Assembly (NCBI GenBank): GCA_033085395.1 | Contig: JANQBS010000294.1 | Location: 1-44,464, forward strand | From: Xanthoparmelia taractica | Lineage: Eukaryota; Ascomycota; Lecanoromycetes; Lecanorales; Parmeliaceae | DNA: 44,464 bases | Direction of reading: 5' to 3' | Shown: in pieces, positions 11,490-22,888 of the stretch | Numbering within the stretch: position 1 is the first letter of the stretch | Layout of the letters: every line of letters starts with the position of its first letter | Notes under the pieces: generated by a model | Database searches by the model: none | What the model was told of the DNA's origin: nothing | The model's input: the letters and a program-made list of their open reading frames with translations, nothing else | Position numbers and translations under genes: made by a program

Positions 11490-11631
11490 TGTCACGAGAA
11501 ACGCACTTGCCAAGCCAAGCAAGAAATCAGCTAAGGCAAGTGCTTGGCAGGCTGGGACTTAGATAGAATTTTCCAACTTAGAATAATCAAGAATTACACA
11601 CCCAACTAACCTTACACCCATTGCTATTACA
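11490..11631 (+). repeat. 5' LTR of the nested chromovirus
   Basis: 142 bp, identical to 18851-18992 except two sites near the right end (TAACC against TGACC, and CTATTACA against CTGTTACA). In both the 5' copy has A where the 3' copy has G, in TpG context. It contains an inverted repeat GCACTTGCC..GGCAAGTGC. Confidence 0.97.
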
Positions 11632-12090
11632 GTATGATAGCAACGCCCAAATAGCTTTCATTAGCTGTTCCAGGAGATCCTCCATCATTGCTTCATCATT
11701 GCTTGATCAGTACTTATATATCCGTTGAGATAACCCTGCTCCGCGGAGAACTGCATCCCGCCTGATAAGATCCGCATACAAAATCATCGGAATTCTTACC
11801 CGAACGGCCGGAATCTCACTGAGTTCGTTATCAAACTCATCTCCCTCATCTTCCTCACACTCACGATCATCACTATTATCGCTGCAGCTCACTCATTATT
11901 GCTGCATCACTGTATTGCTGCTACTGTAGATAACTGCCGTCCCTTTTGAACTACTCATCTCATTGTCTTTGCTGAAAAGAGGAGAAATACTACACTATTT
12001 AATTGCGTGATGGGAGAGAACTTGAATTCATGTAATACACACCTTCATGTTGATGAAAAACCTTTCTTGTTGATATAATACTGCCTCTCT

Positions 12091-12154
12091 GTCATCAAGA
12101 AGACTGCTGTCATCCTATCTCCGTCATTAAGAAGACTGCTATCATCCTGGCTCC
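12091..12154 (+). repeat. Two-copy 32-bp tandem repeat in the chromovirus 5' leader
   Basis: GTCATCAAGAAGACTGCT.. at 12091-12122 is repeated at 12123-12154 with a few transitions. It lies between the 5' LTR and gag in the untranslated leader; function unknown. Confidence 0.8.
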
Positions 12155-12289
12155 GTCAGCTCTAAATCCTGTCTCTCGGGATACTATCATTTTGACCTTT
12201 CAAATAGACGAATTTCTGCACTCCGATCACGCTTTTGTCAGTCTCGTTACCGCCGATATCAAGTAATTTATTACCAATATCATTAAGGT

Positions 12290-14326
12290 CAATTTTAGGC
12301 CTCCAGAGATTGCAAAAGAAGTAGCTTCATCAGCCCGTGACGCACGTGCAAGAGCTCGTTCTACATCTATTGAGGTATCAAACTAGTCTACTAGCTGGGC
12401 ACATGATCGATCAATTTTCAGGGCTGCTCTGACTAGATTTGAGGTCGGTATTCAACCATTGAGAAGGCTAAGAGAACCTCCTTCTACTGGCGGTACACCT
12501 CGTTCTTCATCTTTGGGAAGTTCTGTTAAAACTCCTTCTATCACTGGCAATTCTTCTATTAGGAATCCTCTCGTCACTGACTCTAATTCTGGCAATTCAA
12601 CTGTCACGAACTCCGCCAATTTTAGTTCGAATTCTACATCGAATCCTACTTCAAATTCAAGCACAAAGCCTACTTCTAGAAGTACTTCAAATAACTTCAA
12701 TATGGCTGGAAATGACGACGTCAACTGATAGAATACTGGCTTTTCATAGCAGCAATGGACTGCGTTATAAGGCCTTCTACGTAGCGTATCTGGATCGTCT
12801 GATGAGCGAGGATCGTCAGGACAGAATGGCATTAATGCTACAGTAGGAATAGCATCGGCATCAGCTAGTAGATGGAATGCTGGTGATGTGGGATTCTTCA
12901 ACCCGATGTATGAGGATAAGTCGGTGGCTTTCGATGCTTCTCCAATAAAGCATATATCAAAAGAGATCTACTTTCGAAATGTGTATTTATTTCTAAAGTA
13001 TGCTCGTGACGTAGCTAGCATTAAAGGTGATGAGCTCGTTCGTATAAACCTCTAGATATACTTTAAGGGGCCTGCTTTGGAATAATAATTGAGTGAGCTT
13101 TCTAATAATGATAAGCGTCTTGTAAAGCTCGGGAATAAACTAAATGAGTGGGAGAGAATGCTAGTCGAACGATTCAAGGCATCTATTAATGTGGCGATTA
13201 ATTCGTTGTTGAAGGAAAGATATATTATGAGGGATGCTGTTAGCAAAAGGGAGCCTAAAAAGTATATATAAAAGATCTTACGTGCTTCGAAAGATGTCGG
13301 CTTAATTAGTATCAAAAATTAGCTTGATGTAATTTATAATGACTTAGATATTAAGCTAAGGCGTGACTTGAGGAGACCAAAGAATCGAACTATTTTGCAT
13401 AATTTTCTTGAGGAGATGAATGACCTCAAACATAATTGATGAATCTATGCAAGCAGGTATGGTGCGAGAACGTAGGGGTTTTCTGCGGGGCCTTCTCAGA
13501 ATCGTTATCAAAATCAGAGTAATAGCAATAGAGATATTTCTGGTTAGTATCAACCTCGTTCACAATAGCAACCTTTTTAATCATTCCGGCCTCTACAAGG
13601 TGTAGGTCCTAATAATCAATATTAGCGGCCTTACTTTCAGTAGCCTTTTCGTCAAAATGACAATCAATATGAACAATTAACTTAGTTATTTCCACGTTAA
13701 TTCAATGATCAAAATGCTTATTTCAATCCGCAGCAAAACGCTCAAATGCCTCGTTAGCCTCTGCAAATCGCCGCTTCAAACGTGTCAAATTCGATCTCAA
13801 ATCGATCTTTATTTGATAGTCAGCAACAGTAGTTTTCTTCAAGGCCAACTCAACAAAATTTTCCTTCAAGACCAGCCCAAGGTTTTTAGTAAAATCAAAG
13901 TAATTAAAGACCTTAATTTAATGCTATAAATCGTTCAAAAGCAGCGGTCTATTAGATCTCTGCTACTGATGAAAATACTAAGCATAACGAAGCTCAAAGT
14001 TCGGACTATTAGGAAGAAAATACTGGTATCGAACACTTCTACTTTATAGGCGAAGATTAGTATGGAAATAAAATGTATTATGCTAATTCTAATAAGCTTT
14101 CTACATAGCCAAATAATGATTAATTTGCTGGCTTTATGGGGATCGAAACCTACTACCGAAACTATCAGGAATCCTTCTCATCCAAGACTAAATTATATAA
14201 GCATTTACATATTAACTATTCGGGGAAGCACGTCTATACCAACGAAGTAGAGCTTGCAAAGCCTTCTAATCCTTCTAACTCCGCTAATAAGCAACCAAAA
14301 ATCATCAAGTTCATCGCTTCTAATTA
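12290..14326 (+). pseudogene. Chromovirus gag, inactivated
   Basis: A Ser/Thr/Asn-rich N-terminal part is open at 12459-12728. A helical retrotransposon-gag-like region follows at about 12905-13430 (EIYFRNVYLFLKYAR, KLGNKLNEWERMLVERFKA), interrupted by stops. At 14148-14230 is a relic zinc finger reading YRNYQESFSSKTKLYKHLH, where the two Tyr at the C-x2-C positions (codons 14154 and 14163) are TAC/TAT, one G-to-A step from Cys codons. Family assignment is by position before protease and by these features. Confidence 0.75.
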
Positions 14327-14339
14327 GGATTTGAGAAAT

Positions 14340-17300
14340 AATTTTGCTTTTCGAAGTTGAACTTATGCTATGGTTGAAGTTAAGCTCGATTCTGCTAACC
14401 AAGAAGATGAGGTTTGTGCTGATATCGGATGTGATGTGAGTTTGATAGATAGATTATAGCATTCCCAGCAGTGTCCGAATGCAGCGATTTTCAAAATAGC
14501 AACACTCTTGCGAGTACGTGGGGTTGATGCTTCTAAGCACGAGACTTCGGAGTACATTACGCAAGATATCTATCTTCCTGAAATTGATGATTAAGGTCGG
14601 AAAGTGCTTGCATGTCTACGAAGGGAATTGCATATTGTCGATGACTTACGTGCCAAAATGCTTATTGAAAATGACATTATTGGGCCCGAAGGGATCGTTA
14701 TTAATGTAGCCAACAAGAAAGTAAGGATTGGTAGTTGCAGCACTACGGTTGATATTACTGCTCGACCTCGGGGCGAGTTTGTGCGGAGAAAGGTCTATGT
14801 CAAATTATCTGTTTTTGTGCCCCCGCACAGCGAGATGATTCTGCAAATCAAGGAAATCAATCTACCTAACGATCGTGATTTCTTATTCGAGCCAGTAGTA
14901 TAAACGAATTTGACAATATTCGCTTATTTGGTTGATTATACGATGACTGGAATTCTGGTTCGAAATGAGTCTAATACGCTTGTTCAAGTTCCAAGGAAAT
15001 TAAGGCTTGAAAATGTTCTCGAAATGGACTACGAAAACTGCTTTTAAATCAACATCGAACCTGAATTCGCCTTAACGAAGATAGCCATGAATTCAAGCAC
15101 GGACTTGAGCTTGAATCAAGCAACTCCCTTGCTAGCTGAAAAAACTAAGCTGTTAAACGAAGTCATGATTTTCGGGGACGTACAGGCTAGGACTATATTG
15201 GCCGACCTAGTCAACGAATTCCCATAGATCTAATAAGATATCGGCTTTGTTAAAGTGTCAGAAGAGGAATAGATGAAGCTTTCACTGAGAAATGATTGGC
15301 AAACCAAGGTTAGTGGAAAAGTCAAGATCTATCCCTTGGGCATACGAGATCGGGAAGTAGTCGACAAAGTCTTTGATGAGCTACACGAACAGAGAAGGCT
15401 TGAATGAATCAAAAATTCCACATTCTTCTTCTATCCGGTATTCGTTATGTGGAAAACACTCCCTAATGGCATTATCAAGAGAAGGCCGGTGATTGATATT
15501 CGGGGTTTAAATGACTTACTGCTTCGATATGCATATTCAGTGCCTCTCCAGTAGGATGTGATAGAGATGCTAGCTGAATGTGGTTTCATTTTAGTGATCG
15601 ATGCTACTTCCTTTTTCTATTAATAGCGAGTGCATTTAGACTATCGCTACATGTAGATTATTGTAAGTCACAGGGGTCAAGAAACTTTCAATATTTCAAT
15701 TATGAGTTACATGAATTCGATTGCTTATGTTCAACGCCAAATCGATAAGATCTTGCGGCACATGCCCAACGTAAAAGCCTACGTTGATGATGTGGTTACG
15801 GGTGCTAGGACATTTCAACAGCACTTGCAAGATCTCCGTCAGCTATTTGAGCTTTTCGTGAGGTTTAACATCACTGTTTCTTTAACAAAAGCCTTTCTGG
15901 GATATTCGAACGTTAATTTGCTAGGTAGAAAAGTTAATTCTTTCGGATTGATTTCATTAGAAGATAAGCTCAGAGCAATCTCGAACTTATAGTATCCCAG
16001 CACTTTGAGAGAACTCGAACACTACTTGAGATTGACTGACTATCTGCGTTAGTATATTTACTTCTATGTATAGTTGACACAGCCCCTATAGAATCTAAAA
16101 ACACTACTTCTAAAGAAAGCATCGAACTCTAAACGTCAGCGAAAACAACACTCTTCTCGAACGAAACTACCTATAGCTTTAGAGAAGCAATTGACTTCTT
16201 TCCAGCTTCTCCAAGAAGCACTATCTCAGTTAACGATTCTGGTATATTTTGACAATACCCGGACCTTATAGATTGACCTGGATGCCTCAAAGGAATTTGA
16301 TTTTGAGGTGATAGTCTTTCATGTCAAATCAGATGCTTATGTCAAATTAAATACACAGAAGAGCAAATAATCTTCTCGTGTAGAGACGGAGCCTATTCTT
16401 TTCCTATCAAGGCTTCTAATTACGATAGAGAGAAATTACTGGCCTACCGAATTGAAAATTGCTGGCCTTGTTTAATGTCTGAAGAAAATAAGACATATGA
16501 TCGAATCTTCAAAACATCCTGTGAGAATATAGACCGACCACTCTGTTATTATTGATATCATAAAGCAAAACTCGATCGTTTCGATCACATCAACGATGAG
16601 GATGAATATTCGTTTGATTCGGGCTGCCCAATTCTTAAGGCAGTTCAATCTAGCCATCTCTCACAAACCCGGCAAAGAGCACATTGTGCCTGATGCTCTT
16701 TCAAGGCTTGCAAGTCTAAATAAAGATGATTCGCTGCCTCAACATTATTCGGAGTTAGATGCTCTCTGTGTTTTGATCACAAGTCTGATAGAAATGAGTG
16801 CTTCATTTCATGAGAAGTGCATTCAAGGCTATCAAGAAGATAGTTATTGGAAAAGGATTTTTGTATAGCTCGATGTCAATGATAGTCTAGCTAGCGAGGA
16901 CGTAGCATCTTTGCCTTTCGTCCGGGGGAAGCATCTCCTGGCTACTGATGCTGACCCCTATTTTTCGCCTCGGCCGGAAGGAGAATCACAGCAAGAATAG
17001 CAAAGTCTCACTCACGAAATGCAGCGAGATCTCATCTTTCATATTGACAGAACTACTGGCCAATAACGACTTTGTATTCTCACTTTGCTGGTGAAAGATA
17101 TTCTCATCTTGGCACACGGGGAAGGGCATCCCGACTTCCAGAGATGCTACGAAATCGTTACATCATCCTGGTATATTCATGAAATCACAAAGCACTTGCG
17201 GGACTTCATTCGACATTGCCCAGAGTGTTTAGTGCTGCAGATAAGAAGGCACGCACCTTACGATAGTTTGCAGCCAATCTCATCTCCGCCCGTGCCTTTT

Positions 17301-18390
17301 CACACTCTGACTATTAACTTTATTCTAATATTACCTCTATCAAATCAGAGGTTGGATTGCATTATATCTGTCACCTACAAGTTCACAAAAGCTATTCAAT
17401 TAATCCCTGGCAAATCAACTTGGAAAGCATTTGACTGGGCAAAAGCACTTCTAAATCGACTTGATATTATTAATTAAGGAATCCCAAAGGCCATCATCAG
17501 CGATCGAGATAGAAAATTTCTTTCGGAGCTCTGGGAATCGCTCTTCAAACTGTTGAAAATTTCTCTGCTTTATTTAATAGCCTATTATCCGCAGACTAAT
17601 GATGCGAGCGAACGCACTAATCAGATCGCTAAGATAGCTTTAAGATACTTCGTATATGCCCTTAACAGACCTTCTTTATAACCGGAAGTGCTATTACGAA
17701 TATAGGCTTTCTTGAATAACTCCGCCTCTTCTGAGATTGAGATTACGCCGAGCGAAGTGGCCTATGGTTTTACCCTAAACAGACCTCTGGATTTGCTACG
17801 TCTGTCAGCCAAAGTCGATCACATCTCTGCACGAATCACAGCTAAGGACGCCATCGATTTTGCTCAGATGTCCAACAAATTCCACTATAATAGGAAACAT
17901 CAATCAATGTTTCTCAGGGTGAGAGAATAGACACTTCTCCGACTGCACAAAGGCTACAAGATCCCCTCTACCCTCGGCATCATCAACAAGCTATTACAAT
18001 AGTACGTCGATCCTTTTCAGATTGTGGATAGAATAGACAGACTTGCCTATAGACTTGCTATTTCTGTAGAATAAAGGGTTCATTCTATCTTTACAATAGC
18101 ACAATTGAAGCCTTGTCCTGCGCCATAGAGCGATCCTTTCCAACGCCCTCGGCCTCAACACATTTCGCCTGTTTCTACAAATAATGATAGCACAGTCAAT
18201 TCGGAAATCGAACGACTTCTCAACAAACGAATCATCAAGAAGAGACGTGGTTTGACTACAGAATACCTAGTGAGATGGAAAGAATATGGTCTCGAATATG
18301 ATTAATGGTACAACATCAAAGATCTTAATAACGCTCCTGAATTGGTAAAGGAATACGAGGAGGAAGCAGCTAGAATTCGAGTCACTACAC
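14340..18390 (+). pseudogene. Chromovirus pol: protease, RT, RNase H, integrase, chromodomain (inactivated)
   Basis: Protease active site reads ADIGCDVSLID (DIG at 14421-14429; DTG/DSG is normal). RT is recognisable from about 15250, with DATSFFY and an intact YVDD at 15780-15791. RNase H appears as IDLDASKEFDFEV near 16270-16310. Integrase has HGEGH..CPEC at 17110-17230 and LTINFILILPLS near 17304-17340, where the first catalytic Asp is Asn (AAC at 17316-17318), then SDRDRKF near 17500 and an ERTNQ block near 17610. The chromodomain is at about 18195-18380 (EYLVRWKEYG). Stops fall at Gln/Trp codons throughout. No intact product is possible. Confidence 0.92.
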
Positions 18391-18850
18391 CTACGATTGT
18401 ACTCAATTCCTTATCACCGCCTTCCCAGTCAACCTTGCCCGCAAGAAGGAGAGGTCGTTCGAGAAGACATGATGTCGCTACTCCGTTATAACACTCACAC
18501 TACATCTACTCACCACACTTACATCCAAACGTTCAACGAGTATTATCGACCGAGATATATTCCCCTCTACTCGGTAACGTTGATGTGATTATTGAAGGCA
18601 TAGTCGTCGTTTGGTGGCTGTTGTTGTTAACTTACTACTTGATGTTTGTTTTCTAACTGGCATTCTAACTATATATTTAACCGTCGAAAAGATCTCACTG
18701 CCACTATCGAAAGGACATCACTGCCACTAACTCCCCGCCAATTTTAGTATACTGCCACCAACGAATTTGCTTGCTTGGTTAGCAAAGTTTTACTTCAACA
18801 TATATATAACAAGCGAGGTCGCTCGCTTTTTCTTCTATCTCGGCGGATAC
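18391..18850 (+). other. Chromovirus 3' untranslated region
   Basis: Between the chromodomain and the 3' LTR. It contains short imperfect repeats of the CACTGCCACTA type (about 18689-18760). No good polypurine tract is visible right before the LTR (CGGCGGATAC precedes TGTCACG). Confidence 0.5.
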
Positions 18851-18992
18851 TGTCACGAGAAACGCACTTGCCAAGCCAAGCAAGAAATCAGCTAAGGCAA
18901 GTGCTTGGCAGGCTGGGACTTAGATAGAATTTTCCAACTTAGAATAATCAAGAATTACACACCCAACTGACCTTACACCCATTGCTGTTACA
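18851..18992 (+). repeat. 3' LTR of the nested chromovirus
   Basis: 142 bp, TG..CA ends, followed by the GATAA duplication at 18993-18997. It retains G at the two sites where the 5' LTR has A. Confidence 0.97.
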
Positions 18993-18997
18993 GATAA

Positions 18998-20262
18998 TTC
19001 TATTACCCTAGATTCTATCGCTATAAACGATTATTATAGATACTATTTTAATAATAGTAGACTCTTTTTCAATAAGACTAGATTTATTATAAGCGTAACG
19101 ATATATTAGATTTAATTATAACTCTTTCTTATTCTTTTAATTTAGTAGTTTCTAAAGAATTATATTTAACTATTATTAATATTCGCTCGAGTTAATTTTT
19201 ATTATTAAAATATCTCTATTTAATTATAGTAAGAAAGTTATATATTGAAGTTATAGTTAATAAGACTCGATATCGCGATAGATAATCGTAAGTAGTAGTA
19301 TACTTACGAGTCTTTTTATTTTATTTATCTAATATATAATAAAGTGAGAGATTATCGTTACTATTAAGTGTACGTCTTTTAATTTCGATTTCAAACGCGA
19401 TCTTTTCACCCTCTTAAAAGAATTTAATATTTAATTTATATAATATTAACTTTATCTCTTACTCGCTAAATAAGTTACTCTTATTATTAGATTTTAAGAA
19501 GATAAAAAGTCTAAATAACTTTATATTCGACTTAAGTTTAATTGCTTCTTTATTCTTCTTTAGATAACGTGATTATTAATTATTTTATACGTCTATAGTT
19601 CTTAAGATCTTCTCTTTACGTGTTTTTTCTTTCTATTCTTTATATTATCGTATATCGTTTAAAAATTAATTTTAAATTATATTTAATTATTAGATTAAGT
19701 TATTACTTTTAGTTGAATTTTAATAGTAAAATTCGACTAAGAATAACTAAAGTATAAACTTTCTAATATAATAGTTAGATTCTCGCTATCGAATATCTAA
19801 TTAAATATCGCTAAATTTATAAATTATTATTCATTAACTAAGAGCTCTAGCGATATTATATTATTAAGAGACTTCGAAAATTAATTTAATAATAAATTCG
19901 ACGCTATTATCTAGATAACTTAAGTATATTAAGTTTTAATACTAATGTTATCGATTTATAAGATATTATATTAAGTCTTAGATAAGACGTTTTTAAAGTA
20001 ATAGACGTATTCGATATATTTATAGCTTTAGATAATAAAGAATTCTTCGAAGGAATTATCTCTAAGTAATTTTAGTAGAATATTTATACGTTTTTTTCTC
20101 TTAGAAGACTTCTTTAAGCTAATATTCTTTCATGAAGCTATAGCGATAGCGAGATAGTCTATAAATATAATAAGAGAATTTCTCTATATATCTAAGCTAT
20201 ATTAATAATTAAATAACTTTATATCTAATCTAATTAAAAAGAAAGATATACTTCTATAATCA
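18998..20262 (+). other. Right interior part of the Tc1/mariner-type element
   Basis: RIP-mutated AT-rich DNA continuing the sequence interrupted at 11489. I see no readable coding block here. Confidence 0.6.
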
Positions 20263-20370
20263 CTATATATCGCGATATGTCTCCTACTCTTCTTGGATGA
20301 TCGTCTAGGCAAAAAATAACGAGGTGATCCGCCAAGGCCGAGCTCCCGTACAGGGTTTTGCAAAAAAGAG
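20263..20370 (-). repeat. Right terminal inverted repeat of the Tc1/mariner-type element
   Basis: Reverse complement of 9136-9243 with about 12 differences; TA follows at 20371-20372. Confidence 0.85.
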
Positions 20371-20372
20371 TA

Positions 20373-20647
20373 TGTCTAACATAGCTATATATTTTCCGAG
20401 ACCTCATCGAAAGATACACGACAAGTGTTGACAAATTATAATTGGCGCAAATCCAGTCTTTGAAGCGTGGCGACCAGATAGCAGGATCAGGGAGGTAAAA
20501 GATCGCATTGAAACCTTGGACACCCAGATATTGCAAGCACACTCTGCAGACCCTCTACTTGGCAACCCCTCTCCCCCCTTCCTTCCTTCCTTCCCTCCCT
20601 CCCCCAGCTTAACAGACTCGGTCTCATCCCGTTTCCTTTCCCGTTAA
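20373..20647. other. Intergenic, with a pyrimidine-rich simple repeat
   Basis: Normal-composition DNA starts right after the transposon end. A run of CCTT/CCCT units spans about 20571-20606. This is the presumed 3' region of the minus-strand gene that ends at 20648. Confidence 0.6.
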
Positions 20648-22809
20648 TTAACGCGGAGTACAGTCTTTGGGGCTGAGCCACCCATAGCTGCAGAACAGCC
20701 CCTCACAAGGATAACCGTTCCCAAAAGGCAACGGTCGAATACCGTAAGACATACAATTGATCGATGTAGAACCGCCATGCTTCGTGTCTATGGTGTCCGT
20801 ATCACCTCCAATGCCACAATCGTCAGTTTCTGATCGCGAATAACAGGAGGGAACTTTGCAGCGTGAGACATACATCCATTGATAGCCATACCCAGCGCCG
20901 TATTGCAATCCTCCTCGACGACTTTCAAGCTCGAATAACTTTTCGCTTTGCAGTAGTTGTTGCTCTCGTCCCGACCCGCTGAGAAGGTGATATCGGACAT
21001 CCCCACCTCCACGTCTCCGTGGGCCGGCGGCTGGTAGACAGCGCCGTTGTTTTGATAAGCACAGGTGCCAGGCCAGTTATTCGCGACCGTCGCGCCTTTG
21101 GCTGCTTGAGACGCTTTGAGCGAGCAGTAGGCTGATGCAGAGGCGACGGCCGAGGAAGCTCTCATGTTGTAGAGGCCTGCGCCGGAGAAGCAGGTGGGTG
21201 TGGCGGGAGTGGGGGAGGTGGCTGAATGAGTAGTAGTGGGATTCCAACCCGGAGTTGGTTGCGTGGTGTATTGGCAGTCGGTAACGGGCGGATTGACGTC
21301 GGTGTGCGTGAGGAGAGGGGCGTATGCTGGCGGGAGGTTGGGGCCACCGCCGCAGAAACAGTAGTTTGGGGTCCCTGAGGGTAAGCCTTGGGCCGCGGCC
21401 AAGTAATAGGCGCAACCTGCCACACCGTTTTTCCCTGGTACGTTTGTGGGGGCTGCCACGTTGGTGTTTGAGGTGGGTTTGATTGTGGCGGTTGGAAGGA
21501 CGGTGTACGCGCAGTTGGCGGTGCTGGCTGTGACGCCGCTTGAAGGAGGGATGGTTGGGTAAGTGGCAGAGACGCCGCAGTCGCACCAGCGTGTGGGTAC
21601 GAACTCGGGCGCACCATCTGCTGAGCAAGTAGGGGCGGCCATAGAGGTCATGGCGATGTTAACAATGGAAGACATTGAAGCAAGATTTGATTGTGCTGCG
21701 AGCAGATTGGATGGTGTCGCCGGGTGGACATTCATGATTATGTAATTCAGGCAAGGACATGTCTCATATTTGACCTAAAAGTATCTTAGTGAAAAGGAGC
21801 AGGCCGTTCTAGGGTAAAAACCCACTGATGTAGTACACGTTGCATTGTTCGGGCTGTTGCAGCGCATGGAGTCTTGACAGACCGGCTTTTGGGGATTAGC
21901 CATAGCTTGTATCTTTATGATTGAGTACTTACTGAGTTCGATCCGGTTGGGCAAGCTGGGCGGGTTGTGACCGCTGAAGCGGAAGGCTTTTTCGGCAATC
22001 CAGTGTCTCCTTTTGGAATATCGAGAGTATTCGGCATGTCCCCAGTCTCGGACCAGATATACCACATCAGGAGGGCAACACCAATAGCACCAGAGGTCGG
22101 GACGTAGGTCTTGCCGATCGCCGAGAGTATGGCAGCAACGTCGCTGGCGCTGATGGTTGGCAAGGAAATGTCAAACTCCATCGGCCCGCCGGGGGCTGAA
22201 ACTCGATTTGCAAACTCATATGCGCAGGACTCTCTTTTAATCAGTCTATGCTTGGCACCAGAGCCACAGACTTCAACCGCCAGGGCTTTCAACTTGGCGA
22301 CGAGGGCAGGCGAAAACGTTACGCTAACATCTCCTGGGTTTAAGCCGTTACCAGCTGCAGTGGCGGTGGACGCAATTGCACCAACGCTTGTCGTGACGAC
22401 GGACAACGTTGCTGATGGTGTCAGAGGGTCCATTTTAGGGGCGACCTCCACGGTAAGGTATTCTGTATTGACTCCGATCCACTATGAATCATCAGTATTG
22501 GCGTTTGATACAGTGAGAAGCTTATAGACGAACTTTCGAGGAGGTCTGCGAATTCACCACAATATCCGTTAGGTACTCAGTGTTGACACCGATCCTGAAG
22601 TTCAAGCCCATCAGACAACACTACATTATGGACAGGATGACGACTCACCACTTGGACGGAGGACCTAAGTCTGTCAGAGGATCCACAGGGTTTACACCAA
22701 TCTGTCCAGGTGCTGTAGGATTGATAGCCCTCTCATGGTTCCCAAGAGAAACAGTAGGCTGCATGAAGCAGAGGAGACTGACGAAAGGGACAGCAAAGAG
22801 AAGATGCAT
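20648..22809 (-). CDS. Secreted Cys-rich protein of unknown function, 629 aa, six exons
   Basis: Exons (5' to 3'): 22809-22649, 22594-22534, 22481-21933, 21885-21826, 21774-20874, 20805-20648. Introns of 54, 52, 47, 51 and 68 nt all keep frame and total 1890 nt. The first exon encodes a clear signal peptide (MHLLFAVPFVSLLCFMQP..). Later come a hydrophobic stretch GAIGVALLMWYIW, a CQDSMRCNSPNNATC block, YETCPCLNY, WCDCGVSATYPT with several ANCAYT/DCQYT-type blocks, and a last exon ending GYPCEGLFCSYGWLSPKDC. I recognise this as a layout shared by uncharacterised secreted fungal proteins but know no function, so none is assigned. The second exon repeats the IGVNTEYLT block that begins the third exon. 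The intron-2 donor (GTTCGT) is the weakest splice call. Divergent to the metallopeptidase gene at 24162. Confidence 0.8.
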
Positions 22810-22880
22810 GGTCTGGTTTAGGAGGAATGACTATTCACGGACAATAAAAAAGGAACTGATACGAATGATGACAGTGAGCT

Positions 22881-22888
22881 ATATAAAC
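22881..22888 (-). promoter_or_regulatory. TATA box of the secreted Cys-rich gene
   Basis: On the minus strand the sequence reads TTTATATAG about 75 nt upstream of the ATG at 22809, a normal distance for a TATA box with a short 5' leader. Confidence 0.5.

Larger units (their letters stand above)
11490..18992 (+). mobile_element. Ty3/gypsy chromovirus LTR retrotransposon, nested and inactivated
   Basis: 7503 bp with 142-bp LTRs (TGTCACGAG..TTACA) flanked by a perfect 5-bp duplication GATAA (11485-11489 and 18993-18997). Order is gag, protease, reverse transcriptase, RNase H, integrase, chromodomain, all on the plus strand; integrase after RT defines Ty3/gypsy and the chromodomain marks a chromovirus. 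Coding sequence is broken by many TAA/TAG/TGA codons at Gln and Trp positions. The LTRs differ at two sites only. Right after the 5' LTR the sequence TGATAGCAACGCCC (11635-11648) may be a mutated primer-binding site (TGG expected). Its composition is much less AT-rich than the element it landed in, so it arrived later. Confidence 0.95.
9136..20370 (+). mobile_element. Tc1/mariner-type DNA transposon, RIP-mutated, carrying a nested LTR retrotransposon
   Basis: The ends are 108-bp inverted repeats starting CTCTTTTTTGCAAAACCCT, with TA outside each end (9134-9135 and 20371-20372), the Tc1/mariner target duplication. Removing the nested element (7503 bp plus one 5-bp duplication) leaves about 3.7 kb, long for a simple Fot1/Tc1 element. 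Degenerate DDE transposase blocks lie on the plus strand (9867-10262). The interior is extremely AT-rich, with CpA and TpG nearly absent, and has no usable open frame. The TA could instead be the last TIR base pair rather than a target duplication; the transposase remnants decide for Tc1/mariner. Confidence 0.75.

Noticed and set aside
11707..11892. Minus-strand acidic ORF near the 5' LTR of the chromovirus
   Set aside because: Lies in the untranslated leader opposite to the element's coding strand and has no family features.
21077..21628. Long minus-strand ORFs in other frames (183 and 151 aa) inside exon 5 of the secreted Cys-rich gene
   Set aside because: Arg/His/Pro-rich shadow frames; the frame joined to the signal peptide exon has conserved Cys blocks.
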